NCBI GenBank assembly: GCA_001051155.2
Contig: JYIP02000002.1
Coordinates: 5,003,315 to 5,067,314, forward strand
Length of the DNA: 64,000 nt
Source: Chrysoporthe austroafricana
Lineage: Eukaryota > Ascomycota > Sordariomycetes > Diaporthales > Cryphonectriaceae
Reading direction: 5' to 3'
Below the pieces are notes generated by a model. That model was not told the origin of the DNA. It saw nothing but the letters and a program-made list of their open reading frames with translations, and searched no databases. The translations under genes and the position numbers were made by a program. Shown piece by piece: positions 45,955 through 55,273 of the stretch. How positions within the stretch are numbered: the stretch's first letter is position 1; each line of letters starts with the position of its first letter.

Positions 45955-47451
45955 TCACACAAACGGCAATAGCCTGGTCCACTTCCACACGACAGCCCAA
46001 CCTCCAAGGATCGACGACAGACCCGTGAAGATGATGAGCGGACCGTATGACGTCCCATAGCCAAAGTTTCCCAGGGAAGTGCCACCTCCAGCCTTGAGCA
46101 GCGGGACGCCGGCCAAACCACCACTTACATACCCAATACCCCTGGCTCCGTTGAGCATTCCGTAGATCACGCCCATGTCAACAGCCTCATTGCTATCCGC
46201 GGCCTCACGCTCGAGCTCGTTCAGCACGCTGCCCCACGTAGCACTATAGCCGCCGGCGAAGAACCCGAACGTGATCGAGAACAAGACCAGGAGCGCCATG
46301 CTCCCCTGCGAGGTCAGGCCCCAGAACAGGAACGCCGCGAGCGCCGAGCCCACGGCGGGGATGGACGTGACCGTCGACGCGGCGAGGGCCAGGCGCCGGT
46401 TGTCGCTCAGGTACCCGAAGAACGAGCTCGCCACGATCCCCGGGATATTGAAGACGGTCAGCAGCAGCGTCGCGGACGTCTGGCCCAGCAGCGCCACCTC
46501 GTGCGCGTACGTGTTCAGGTACGTCTGCGGGATACCGTACCCGGCGCTCTGCAGCGCGATGGCGGCGCCGTAGACGTAGATCGTCCTGTGGCGCAGGAAG
46601 TGCCAGGGGATCCTGCGCGCCCGCGGCGGCCCGCCCGCGTCCTCGCCGCCGCCGCCGCCGCCCGGGCCGAGGCTGGAGGGGTGGGCGCGGACGAGCAGGA
46701 TCGCCGGCAGGCTCGTGGCGGCGGCGATGGCGGCCCAGACACGCAGCGCGGCGCGGAAGTCGTAGCGGTCGAGCAGCGCGCGCAGGACGAAGGGGCACGC
46801 GGAGCCGACGACGTTCTTGCACGAGAGGACGACGCCGTACGCGACGGCGCGGCGGCCCGAGCCGAACCACTCGCCCAGGGAGAGCGTCGTGGGGCTGTAG
46901 ACGAGGGCGCAGCCGAGGGGCGCGAGGACGCCCTGGGTGGCGACGAGGTGCCAGACGTCTGTGCTGAAGGAGGACAGCACGAAGCTGAGGCACATGAGCG
47001 CGGCGCCGCAGAGGGCGGCGGCCTGGCGCTGCCGCGCCCAGCGCTTAGTGAAGGCCGCGAAGAGGATGGGCATGGAGAGGTAGATGACGCCGTTGAACGT
47101 CGTCCCGATGATGCCCGTCAGGTCCTGGTTGCCCTCCAGCGTCCAGTTCCCGGAGAAGTACTCCTGGAGCACGCCATAGCTCATCGCAAAGCCTGTCGTC
47201 ATATCAGGACTATGAACCAGGGTTGCGAACGCAGGTCAGACTCGGGCTTGCATACCCCATATTGGCAGCTGTAGTATGCCGTTGCCGATGAGAACACAGG
47301 CCCTCCTCGTTTCCGACCCGTGCTGCCCTTGTCGTCGATCCTGGCTAGGTTCTGGTGAAGGTTCTCGTGATGATGCCGTCGTCTGGAGCTCGTGCCCGCC
47401 GAGGTTAAGCGGCGGGTGCTCGCGCGACGTCGTGGTCTCGACCAGCGACAT
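45955..47451 (-). CDS. MFS monocarboxylate-type transporter
   Basis: Exons 47451-47256 and 47192-45955 (63-nt intron, GTATGC donor) give 477 aa. The junction restores the family-typical LPIWGFAMSYGVLQEYFSG. About twelve hydrophobic segments are split by a Gly/Asp-rich cytoplasmic loop near residues 255-275. The text resembles fungal MCT/SLC16-like carriers (GVLAPLGCALVYSPTTLSLGEW, RRAVAYGVVLSCKNVVGS). Such proteins move monocarboxylates or related small molecules across a membrane; the substrate cannot be assigned here. Many fungal members lack monocarboxylate activity. Confidence 0.85.
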
Positions 47452-47772
47452 GTTGAAGATATTTATCTGCCTTCGAGCCCAGTTTCAAGGGCCATGATGG
47501 CCACTCAGTAGGCTCATGCTCTGTCTTATGTACGCGGCGGTGACGATGACTCTGGCGGTGATGTGCCGAGATCCCTGCATTTGCGCCCTTTTCTCCATCT
47601 GCGCCGGCGCCATGCCTATCATCGCTGCCGATCTCGGTCCCAATTCACATTCCGCTGAGCACATTGGGTATCACAGGTACCACATCGGGCTGTCATAGTG
47701 GGAACTTTGCAACTGCAGTCACGATTGTGCCTATTTGCTGGTGAAGATTAAGATGCGAAGTCCAGCCCCCGC
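47452..47772. other. short intergenic region
   Basis: Between the start of the MFS gene and the stop of the phosphodiesterase gene. No gene is seen. Confidence 0.5.
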
Positions 47773-49776
47773 TCAGAAGTTCGTCTCGATCAGCCTCGCC
47801 ACGAGATCACTATCCTCGGGCAGCTCTGGATAGTCCAGATTAACTACGCCCAGCCTCTTCTTTCCGCTACCGAGACTTCGCAGGTAGTCTCTTGTCCTCA
47901 CGTTCATGCCCTCCACCCATTTACCGAAGAAGTGCAGATCACTGTGGGCGCCTACGGCGATCCATTTCGCCTCTGCGACCTCACCATGTTCGACCGGGTC
48001 GCCTACGGCAGAGCAGAAGTTGATGAACCACGTCTGCTCCGGATCCGTGTCCTCCTCCGCATCCGACTCCTGGCCCGCCGCCCTTGCCATCATCTGCTGG
48101 ACGAAGTCCTGCTTGGAAGATACGAGATCGTTCAGCTCGCAGCGCGTGGCGTACTTCCACTTGTCCTGCAGGTGTACCTTGACGCCCGTCGGCGTCTCGA
48201 TTGTGAAGTTCGGGTTGTCGTCAAGCCACTTCTCGAGATCAAGGCCCATCCTCTCGGTAGGCTCGACATCCGGATCGCCGTAGTACCGTCGCAGGAGCAC
48301 CGCCTTGCCCCTGATGTCACCAAGTCTTGCTGTGACCGGCGCAGAGTACCACTTCTCCGAACCATCGTCGTATGGCGGCGTGCTCTCGATGGTCTCTTTC
48401 ACAGTATTGTAGAAGATCTGCGGTTGTTCTTTTTGTTCCTTGGACTTGTCGTCGTTGTTGATTGATATCAAGACCGTCTCTGTGGCAGGTCTGTCCTTCT
48501 TGGGCCCGATGAAGTCGAAAACCTGCTCCATCACGTCGTCGAACGACAGGCCCTTGGGCAAACCAATGGGCATACCGCCGTGGTAACAGTAAAGCTTGTT
48601 GTCGTCGTGCCTCCGCAGCCGCAGGTCGAAGAACCGTATCCCGAGCGCGAGCTGCTGCGCGATGCTGAGATACTGTGTCCGCACGAAGGGAACGTTGCTC
48701 CTCGCACAGCTGTCGTGCGTGCCAGGAACCGTCATACCACTCAGCCACGTCTCGTCAGGGACCGAACCCATCCACGTTTTGAGATCGTATCCCAATATCG
48801 GCCTGCTGAACCAGTGCAGGTCGCCCTTCCACTTGCCGGCAAACACGCAGTGCACCCGCCCGTTCATCAGGGTCATCTGCGGCGGGAATCGCGCCTTGAC
48901 ATCATTCCCGCCGACACGCTCCGGCGGACCCCATTCCTTGCCGTCCTTGTGGGCGGCCACGTACACCCAGTCGTCCTCGACGAAGCCCAGGTAAGCGTTC
49001 CCGCCGTAGCTTGCCGCGCTCACGCCCTTGGCCGCCTTGCCCTCGGACACGTCGTCCGTGGGGCACCACGACCACCCGCTCTCGGTGTAGTCGTAACGGT
49101 ACCCCACGATCTCGGCATCGCCGCCCGCAGACTCGCAGAGGAGGTGCAGCGTGCCGTTAAGGACGAACAGGGCCGGCGCGCCCTGGTACTTCCCCTTCGC
49201 GTCCACCTCGGGAGGGGTGGGGCCGGATGGCGAGACGGCCGCGGGCTCCGACCACGTCTGCGAGTGGATGTCGAACATGGCGTGCGACAGCCCGCCGTCG
49301 ACGTCGATGTAGGCCAGGAACAGCTTGTTGTGGAAGGCCACCAGCGCCGGGTCGCGCGTCTCGGCCCCGGCGACGCAGCCCGCCGGCAGGCCCTCCTGCC
49401 GCACCCACGCGAGCTTCTCGTCGGCGTCATACAGGAAGTGGACCATCTCGCCGGTCTCGGCGGACACGATGATGGCGTGCAGCACGCCGTTGAGGTTGGC
49501 GATGACGGGGATGCCGCCGCCCTTGCCCTCGTAGGGGAACGTGCCGCGGCCGCCGAACGCGTCGCCGTGGCTCGCGGGCGTGGTCGCCGCGTAGTAGATG
49601 ACGTCGTCGAAGTCGGCCCAGACGACCCAGAGGCGGCCGCGGTGCGTGGCGAGCGAGGGCGGCGCCTTGCCGCGGACGGCGTCCTTGCCGTGGTCCGCGA
49701 GCAGCAGGAAGCCCTGCTCCGTCGGGCCCTGGGGCACCCAGGTGGTGGAGGATCCGCCGTGCGACATGGCGGCTGG
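47773..49776 (-). CDS. PLC-like phosphodiesterase with N-terminal propeller-like region
   Basis: A single frame. The ATG at 49776 gives 667 aa. The frame stays open to 50058, adding 94 residues that look like leader sequence. The first half (to about residue 330) has repeated blocks such as LWVVWADFDDVIYYAA, LFLAYIDVDGGLSHAMFDI, LHLLCESAGG and VHCVFAGKWKGDLHWF, as in a sialidase- or lectin-type beta-propeller. The second half is a PI-PLC X domain: WLSGMTVPGTHDSCA with the first catalytic His, RFFDLRLR, and YCYHGG with the second His. It resembles bacterial-type PI-specific PLC, which cleaves the inositol head group without Ca2+. No signal peptide is evident. Confidence 0.82.
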   Translation of the reverse strand, partial: PAAMSHGGSSTTWVPQGPTEQGFLLLADHGKDAVRGKAPPSLATHRGRLWVVWADFDDVIYYAATTPASHGDAFGGRGTFPYEGKGGGIPVIANLNGVLHAIIVSAETGEMVHFLYDADEKLAWVRQEGLPAGCVAGAETRDPALVAFHNKLFLAYIDVDGGLSHAMFDIHSQTWSEPAAVSPSGPTPPEVDAKGKYQGAPALFVLNGTLHLLCESAGGDAEIVGYRYDYTESGWSWCPTDDVSEGKAAKGVSAASYGGNAYLGFVEDDWVYVAAHKDGKEWGPPERVGGNDVKARFPPQMTLMNGRVHCVFAGKWKGDLHWFSRPILGYDLKTWMGSVPDETWLSGMTVPGTHDSCARSNVPFVRTQYLSIAQQLALGIRFFDLRLRRHDDNKLYCYHGGMPIGLPKGLSFDDVMEQVFDFIGPKKDRPATETVLISINNDDKSKEQKEQPQIFYNTVKETIESTPPYDDGSEKWYSAPVTARLGDIRGKAVLLRRYYGDPDVEPTERMGLDLEKWLDDNPNFTIETPTGVKVHLQDKWKYATRCELNDLVSSKQDFVQQMMARAAGQESDAEEDTDPEQTWFINFCSAVGDPVEHGEVAEAKWIAVGAHSDLHFFGKWVEGMNVRTRDYLRSLGSGKKRLGVVNLDYPELPEDSDLVARLIETNF

Positions 49777-51075
49777 AAGGCTGCTGGAGGCGCGATAAGG
49801 GTCCAGGGGAGGTCGGCCGTCGAGCTGGATGAAAATGTGCCAAGACGGGAGGTTCGTGGTCAGACCGCGCGTGTTGGTCATCTTTGGGATGAGGCCGGGG
49901 GAGGGGGGGCCGGCAGATACGTCAGCAAGCTGGATACTACGACGACGACCAGCTTGTTTGAGGTGCAGCACCGACAGGGCCCTTTGCTTCATTGCCCCAT
50001 CTCTGATGGTGCTGCGGCTGTAGTGTGGGTCATCATCCTTGCCGGTCCACCGGGCCATGATGTTTGCGGCCTATGTATGTGACTGGGCCGTGGCCGAGCG
50101 ACATCTGATTTGTGGCTGGAAACATCATCCAGGTCCACCCATATCTTCACTCATCTTTGCAATACCTGGAACAATGTCAGCACTGGAAAGGAGTATGAGG
50201 AGCCAGCCCGTCCTCTCCGCCGCCCCCGGCCCCCAAAAGCAAAGGAAGGGAAAGAAACAAATAGGAAGAAAGCAATCAGGTACATTCATTTGAAGCCTTA
50301 AACAAATGTACCTACCAGAGACTAGGACGGATTATGTTGATGAAGGTTAGACTTCTTCACATTGTAGGTATATGTGAGCACACTTACATAATTCCAGGTA
50401 ATTACTTAATTGGGGAGGTAGCCGTGCAATGAAATATTTAGACTCGCTAGAAATCATGTTAGCCCCATGCCGTTGGGTGATCAACTATCGAAGCGTGTTT
50501 CGAGCCTTAGAATTTGGGCACATTAATCGAGCTCGCTTTGAACCGGGAGCGGCTTTGGCCCGTCTCACCATCTCATCAATGTAGGCCGCATTCCGTGGCC
50601 ACGACCGTCAGACGAACCCATACCCACGGGTATGCGGCACAGGATCTCGGCTAGATCTCCGGAGCAAGGGGGCGGAGACCTCTTTCAACCAGAAATATCA
50701 TTCAGCTTCTGATGGCGAGTCCTCTCCTGGGCCCGCCTCCTCGTCTCACGTAGTAGTTATCAGTATCAGAACCAGCCTCTGGGTCGCGAAGCTGGTCCGA
50801 GTTCACAGACCCGCCAGATCGCAGACCAGCGGGATCAATTATAGCAGTCAAAAGTGTCTTCCAGGGCCATCATCATACGCATCTTGGAGGAGCAGCCATG
50901 CAAACAGCCTCGGGGCTCGAAGAGTATATAAGATGGAAAACCATCGTATGATCTACTCAACATTCCTCAACAGCATCAGCATCACAACGGTCAACAGCGA
51001 TAATCCATCCTTCTTGCACACACCATCTTCCCCATCAGATCTTCTATTGCATCTCGCAGTTAATAACTATTCAAA
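49777..51075. other. intergenic, leader and promoter region
   Basis: The divergent leader of the phosphodiesterase gene and the promoter of the small secreted protein gene. The TATA box is listed separately. No other gene is seen. Confidence 0.5.
50925..50931 (+). promoter_or_regulatory. TATA box of the secreted-protein gene
   Basis: TATATAA about 145 bp upstream of the ATG at 51076, followed by a long CA-rich leader (catcaccatc-like text) typical of highly expressed fungal genes. Confidence 0.5.
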
Positions 51076-51501
51076 ATGATCGCCACCAAGAGCTTCTTCC
51101 TGCTTGCCATCAGCGCCTTTGCTGTGGCAACCCCCGTCGAGCAGCGCTCGGAGAAGACGGCCACGGTCAAGACTTTCACCGGCACGGACTGTGGCACGCT
51201 GGCGAACACCTTCATCTGGGAGGGCAGCACCGATTCCCAATGCTGGCCCGTTAAGAACGTTGGCTCCTACCTGGCCAACGACAAGTATGCCACCCCCCCC
51301 CCTTCCCCTATGTACCTTATCAACCCCTTCGAAGGGGCCACTCTCATGCCTTCTGGGAGGAAGTGAATAGTAGCTGACCTTACTCGCAGCGGCTGCACGA
51401 CGTACTTGTGGGCCGACTCTAACTGCGAGGGCAAGAAATGGAAGGTCAAGAACAGCAACTGTAACAGCCTGGAGTACTCCGCCGTCAGTATTCATTGCTA
51501 G
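51076..51501 (+). CDS. small secreted six-cysteine protein
   Basis: Exons 51076-51284 and 51390-51501 (105-nt intron, GTATGC donor, CGCAG acceptor) give 106 aa. The first about 19 residues are a signal peptide (MIATKSFFLLAISAFAVATP). EQRSEK follows and may be a propeptide, with KR-type cleavage not evident. The mature part has six cysteines (TDCGT, SQCWP, NGCTT, SNCEG, SNCNS and the C-terminal IHC), enough for three disulfides. Small, secreted, Cys-rich proteins in fungi include effectors and antimicrobial proteins. I do not recognise a family, and no toxicity is implied. Confidence 0.7.
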
Positions 51502-52351
51502 CATTAGATTCGCTTCTGCTTCAGACTGTCACCATACAGGTAAAAGATCGAGGGATATTGGTCTGTCCAGGCGTTAATGGCGGCCGGATGACGGGAGTTC
51601 AAAGGAGGAGCGGGCACCTGAAGGTTGGCGTTCCGGAAGGGCTCGTCTTTCTATATTGCGTTACTTATTCACTTTCAATGCTAAGCCGGTCTTTGCTGTT
51701 CTTACATCCTTCAGCTTGGCGACGCGCCATGAGGCCGGGTGGACCGGAGAGATTTTGTGTCACGATTGCATGCTTTCGGCAATCGAACGCAGCGTCCACA
51801 GAATCTACGGCATCTGAGATGCGAGGAGTCCGAATCTCGTGACCACCTGCTGCTTGCTCGGAGACCAGATGTCCACATGTTCATGCTGTGCGAGGCCGAG
51901 CTCCACTGAGATCACACATCATTCCCGGTCGGCTATGGCTGATTAGTGACCACCCCGTTTGAGAACGGCGACACATAGGCTCCCGGTAGTGTTGAGATTG
52001 TGTATTGTTGCGTATTTACGGTCGTAGCCTGTTCGGCGGGCTCTAGGTTTCTGTTCGACGATAATTAATTAGTGATCAGATTAGAGGCTTGGGGGCCGTA
52101 TAGAGCGTCAGGCACAACTACTGATCTAAAACTTCGGATTTCGTATTAGACCGCTATATCTCATCACGACTTTGGAATCATACTTGATCATATAATCATG
52201 TATCTCCGTCTCCAAGCATAAAATAACCGGAGGTGTCTCATATCTTGTGGAGCACTGTGACTGCCATCAACCAACCAAATAACGCACTCAGTCATATTTC
52301 TTCTCAGGACGATCTTTTTCCCCGTCGAACAGACCTCAACCACTCGATACA
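51502..52351. other. intergenic, no gene seen
   Basis: The open frame at 51495-51842 overlaps the stop of the secreted-protein gene and lacks protein character. Confidence 0.5.
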
Positions 52352-53351
52352 ATGGCTTCCAGCAATCCCGCGCACTCTGCTCAGCAACTGCTGCAGCACA
52401 ACGAGTGAGCACACCACGGTCTGCGCCTCCATCGTGATCGTGAGCTGACTTGGGGTAGACAATACGCCAAGACCCATAAGCCTGCTCCTTACCTCAACGA
52501 GGCGCCTCCGGACGGCGCCAAGCCCAAGACCTTCATCTGTACGATCTAGAACCCTATTAGGAAATATCCCTAGTTGTTGTTGTTTTTTTGAGGGGGGGGG
52601 GTAGAAGGAACCAGAGAATCTAGACCAACAACGAGACATGAAGGCCTCAGCCTAAAAGGATCCATGGAGTCATTGGCCATGCCGTACTAATTCGAATGGC
52701 TCCAGTCTGCTGCTTTGATCCTCGAGTCAACCCTGTAGCCTTCCTTGGCGTCGATCCATGGGGTAAGTGACTATTCTCAGGTGGATCATAATCAATGGTT
52801 CTGTCATTTCGGCTACTCGAAGACGTCGGCTTTCTGACTTTTTTTGGGCCAGACGCTCTTATTGTTAGGAATGGCGGTGGCGCCGTGGCCCCTGCCATCA
52901 ACTCCTTGGTCGCCCTCGACTATTTCCTAGGCACTTTCGAGGATGTGCTTGTTATTCAGCACACCGGTAAGGCTACGTCTGCATAATTATCGGTACGACT
53001 CACTCAACAGATTGACTGACCTGGGATGCAGACTGCGGCGCTCTGCACATGAAAGAGGGGGGTATCAAACAGCACCTGAAGGACAACCACCGTGGAACCG
53101 ATAAGGCTATTGATGGTCTCACGTTCAATCTTGATCAAACGTAAGAACAACCCTCTGCGCTCTTTGGTTTCTCCCACATCTTGTATATTGAATATCTCGA
53201 GGGATGTTAATAGCATGCTAGTCTCGAGGAGCGCGTCCGGAACAATGTCAAACTCATCAAGGACTCGCCCCATATCAGGGATGAGCTGAAGGCTCGCACT
53301 CGGGGGTTGATCTATGATATCAAGACGGGCAAGCTCACTGAGTTCAACTGA
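52352..53351 (+). CDS. beta-carbonic anhydrase
   Basis: Six exons: 52352-52404, 52459-52538, 52706-52762, 52853-52966, 53032-53140 and 53222-53351 give 180 aa. The zinc site is complete: Cys in FCCFDPRVNP (with the Asp-Arg pair) and His plus Cys in VIQHTDCGALH. The region DALIVRNGGGAVAP between them is typical of beta-CAs. It interconverts CO2 and bicarbonate, and at about 180 aa is one of the small fungal beta-CAs. There is no obvious targeting peptide, so it is probably cytosolic. The first two introns are in non-conserved N-terminal sequence. Confidence 0.88.
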
Positions 53352-53660
53352 GCAGGATTCGAGACGGCGTCCAAGGGTGCAGGAGTGACGCCAGTTCTTG
53401 AAGCCGCCCACTACCCGCTATAGGTGAAATTCAAATATGCTCTCTCAGAAAACTTGCCATGTCTCGATTATGTGTGACTTTGTTATCTGAACCGCGAATC
53501 TGCCTGCCCTTCGAGCTTAGCAACTATGCCTGTGTCTACCCGACGCCAACTATAAGGTCTACCTTAAGACCGGCGCCAAAATGCTGCTGGATCACATAGC
53601 ACCGGGTGTTTGACGTAGGTACCCACAATCTGGTCATAGCCTTAGTACGGACCGACCCAT

Positions 53661-54533
53661 CTATCTCGCCAGCCTCCCAGAAAGCACCATATCCTCGCCC
53701 ATCTGCACCCAAGTGACCTCCTTCAGCCTCGGACCCGGCGCTTCCCTCCCCTCCGCATCAGACGACCTCTCCGGCGCCACGCTCACACCCCCGGCGCCCA
53801 ACCAGGTCGGCGCAATGGTGACAACGACCGCATCAACCAGATGCGCCCGCGCCAGCAGGTCGTTGATCACCCGCCCCCCGCCCTCGACCATCAGGCTCCG
53901 CACGCCCTGCTCCCACAGCGCCCCCAGCACGTCCTCCCACGCGACCTCCGCCCGCCCCGCCCGCGCCGCGACGCGTAGGTACCGCCCGCCGACGCCCTCG
54001 ACCGCGGCGCGCGCCCCCTCCGCCGGCTCCGTCCCCTCCGCGACGACGACCCACGGCGCCAGCCCGACGCCCTCGCGCGCGAGCCGCACGACACGGCTCT
54101 CCGCGCCCGGAACCCAGCGCGCCCGCGGGTCCAGCACCACGGGCCGCGGCGACGACGCGCCGCCCGCCAGCCGGCAGTTCAGGCCTGGGTCGTCCGCCGC
54201 GGCGGTGCCCACGCCGACCAGGATCGCGTCGTGCCGCGAGCGGAGGAAGTGCGTCATGGCCTTGGTGGCTGGCCCCGACAGCGCGGTGCGGACGCCTGGC
54301 GCGAGGGAGAGCTGGGAGTCGAGGGACTGGGCGTAGGTGAGGGTGAGGAAGGGCCGGGGTGGGTGGTGCTGGTGCTGGTGCTGGTGCTGGTGTTGTCTCG
54401 GTGGGAGGTATGGCTCCAGCTGGGCGGCCCACTGGTCTGGGAACGAGAGCGTCTCTTGTGGGGCTATCTTTGGTTTGTCTTGAGGATCTGGCGGGTGAGG
54501 TGTGGCGTTGGAGGTCGCGGGCTGTTCGGCCAT
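53661..54533 (-). CDS. rib7: diaminohydroxyphosphoribosylamino-pyrimidine reductase (riboflavin pathway)
   Basis: An intronless frame of 290 aa from the ATG at 54533 (MAEQPATSN); an ATG five codons upstream is possible. It has the RibD-C/DHFR-like fold text: FLTLTYAQSLDSQLSLAPG, THFLRSRHDAILVGVGTAAADDPGLNCRL, RPVVLDPRARW, RSLMVEGGGRVINDLL and VVVTIAPTWLGAGG. RIB7 reduces the ribosylamino-pyrimidinone 5'-phosphate intermediate with NADPH, the second step of riboflavin synthesis. A (His-Gln)n run of about 10 residues near residue 50 is encoded by GGTGCT repeats and is probably expanded low-complexity sequence. Confidence 0.9.
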   Translation of the reverse strand: MAEQPATSNATPHPPDPQDKPKIAPQETLSFPDQWAAQLEPYLPPRQHQHQHQHQHHPPRPFLTLTYAQSLDSQLSLAPGVRTALSGPATKAMTHFLRSRHDAILVGVGTAAADDPGLNCRLAGGASSPRPVVLDPRARWVPGAESRVVRLAREGVGLAPWVVVAEGTEPAEGARAAVEGVGGRYLRVAARAGRAEVAWEDVLGALWEQGVRSLMVEGGGRVINDLLARAHLVDAVVVTIAPTWLGAGGVSVAPERSSDAEGREAPGPRLKEVTWVQMGEDMVLSGRLAR

Positions 54534-55273
54534 GATGACGACCCGCACCTGGCTTGGTGAGACAAGTGACTTGAATGTAAGAGAGAATGGGCAGTGACGA
54601 AGCTCCTGGGAGGACGGTAAGTTGTCTACAAAACCGGAGAGATAGAAGAACGGACTAGAATCGACGCGAGGAAAGACAAGACGCTTGAGGCCAAGATATC
54701 TCTCTTAAGAAGGGTTAGCGAAGGGTTAGGGTTTTACTGTGGTCTTGAAAGTGCAAGCGATTATCGTCATCCAGAGATTTTATCGTCATCTAGAGATTTG
54801 GCTATCTGCGTACGTAAGGTGGACCAACGAGGCGAAAGAGGCGCAGGCTGAAGATATTCGGACGTATGAGATTCTGATTCATGCGCACATCCTATCAAAT
54901 CCCTCAAAACTCGCGTGAGCCCTCGCTTCCAGCCTCCCTGCATGTGGAACCATCCGTGTATTTGTAGCCTCTTTCGTATTCAACAGTGCTAGTCCAGCCC
55001 TCCTCCTCCCAGCCCGTCGTCCACCACCGCCCTCTTCCCTCCTCAAGTATAATCAAATGAAACCTTTCTGGCTTCTGGGTATCATGAAAGTCATTCCAAA
55101 CATATTCCCCCCTCCTCCCCGCTCGCGTAACTGGTTCGTTCATCTTTGCTGCACATCTATCCCTCCAGATGGCAGCATGCGGTAGTGATACATAGACCCC
55201 CCTCGCGCCGCATCAAGGAGCCTCAGATTGCCATCCTTCCATGCCATGCCGTAGGTCATGAGAGCGCGCGCCC
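54534..55273. other. intergenic, no gene seen
   Basis: Leader of RIB7 and 3' flank of the FNIP-like gene. A short direct duplication, gattatcgtcatccagag then tttatcgtcatctagag, occurs near 54760-54800. Confidence 0.5.

Noticed and set aside
48580..50082. 500-codon plus-strand frame over the phosphodiesterase gene
   Set aside because: Antisense shadow with Val/Arg/Gly bias. The minus-strand frame has catalytic motifs.
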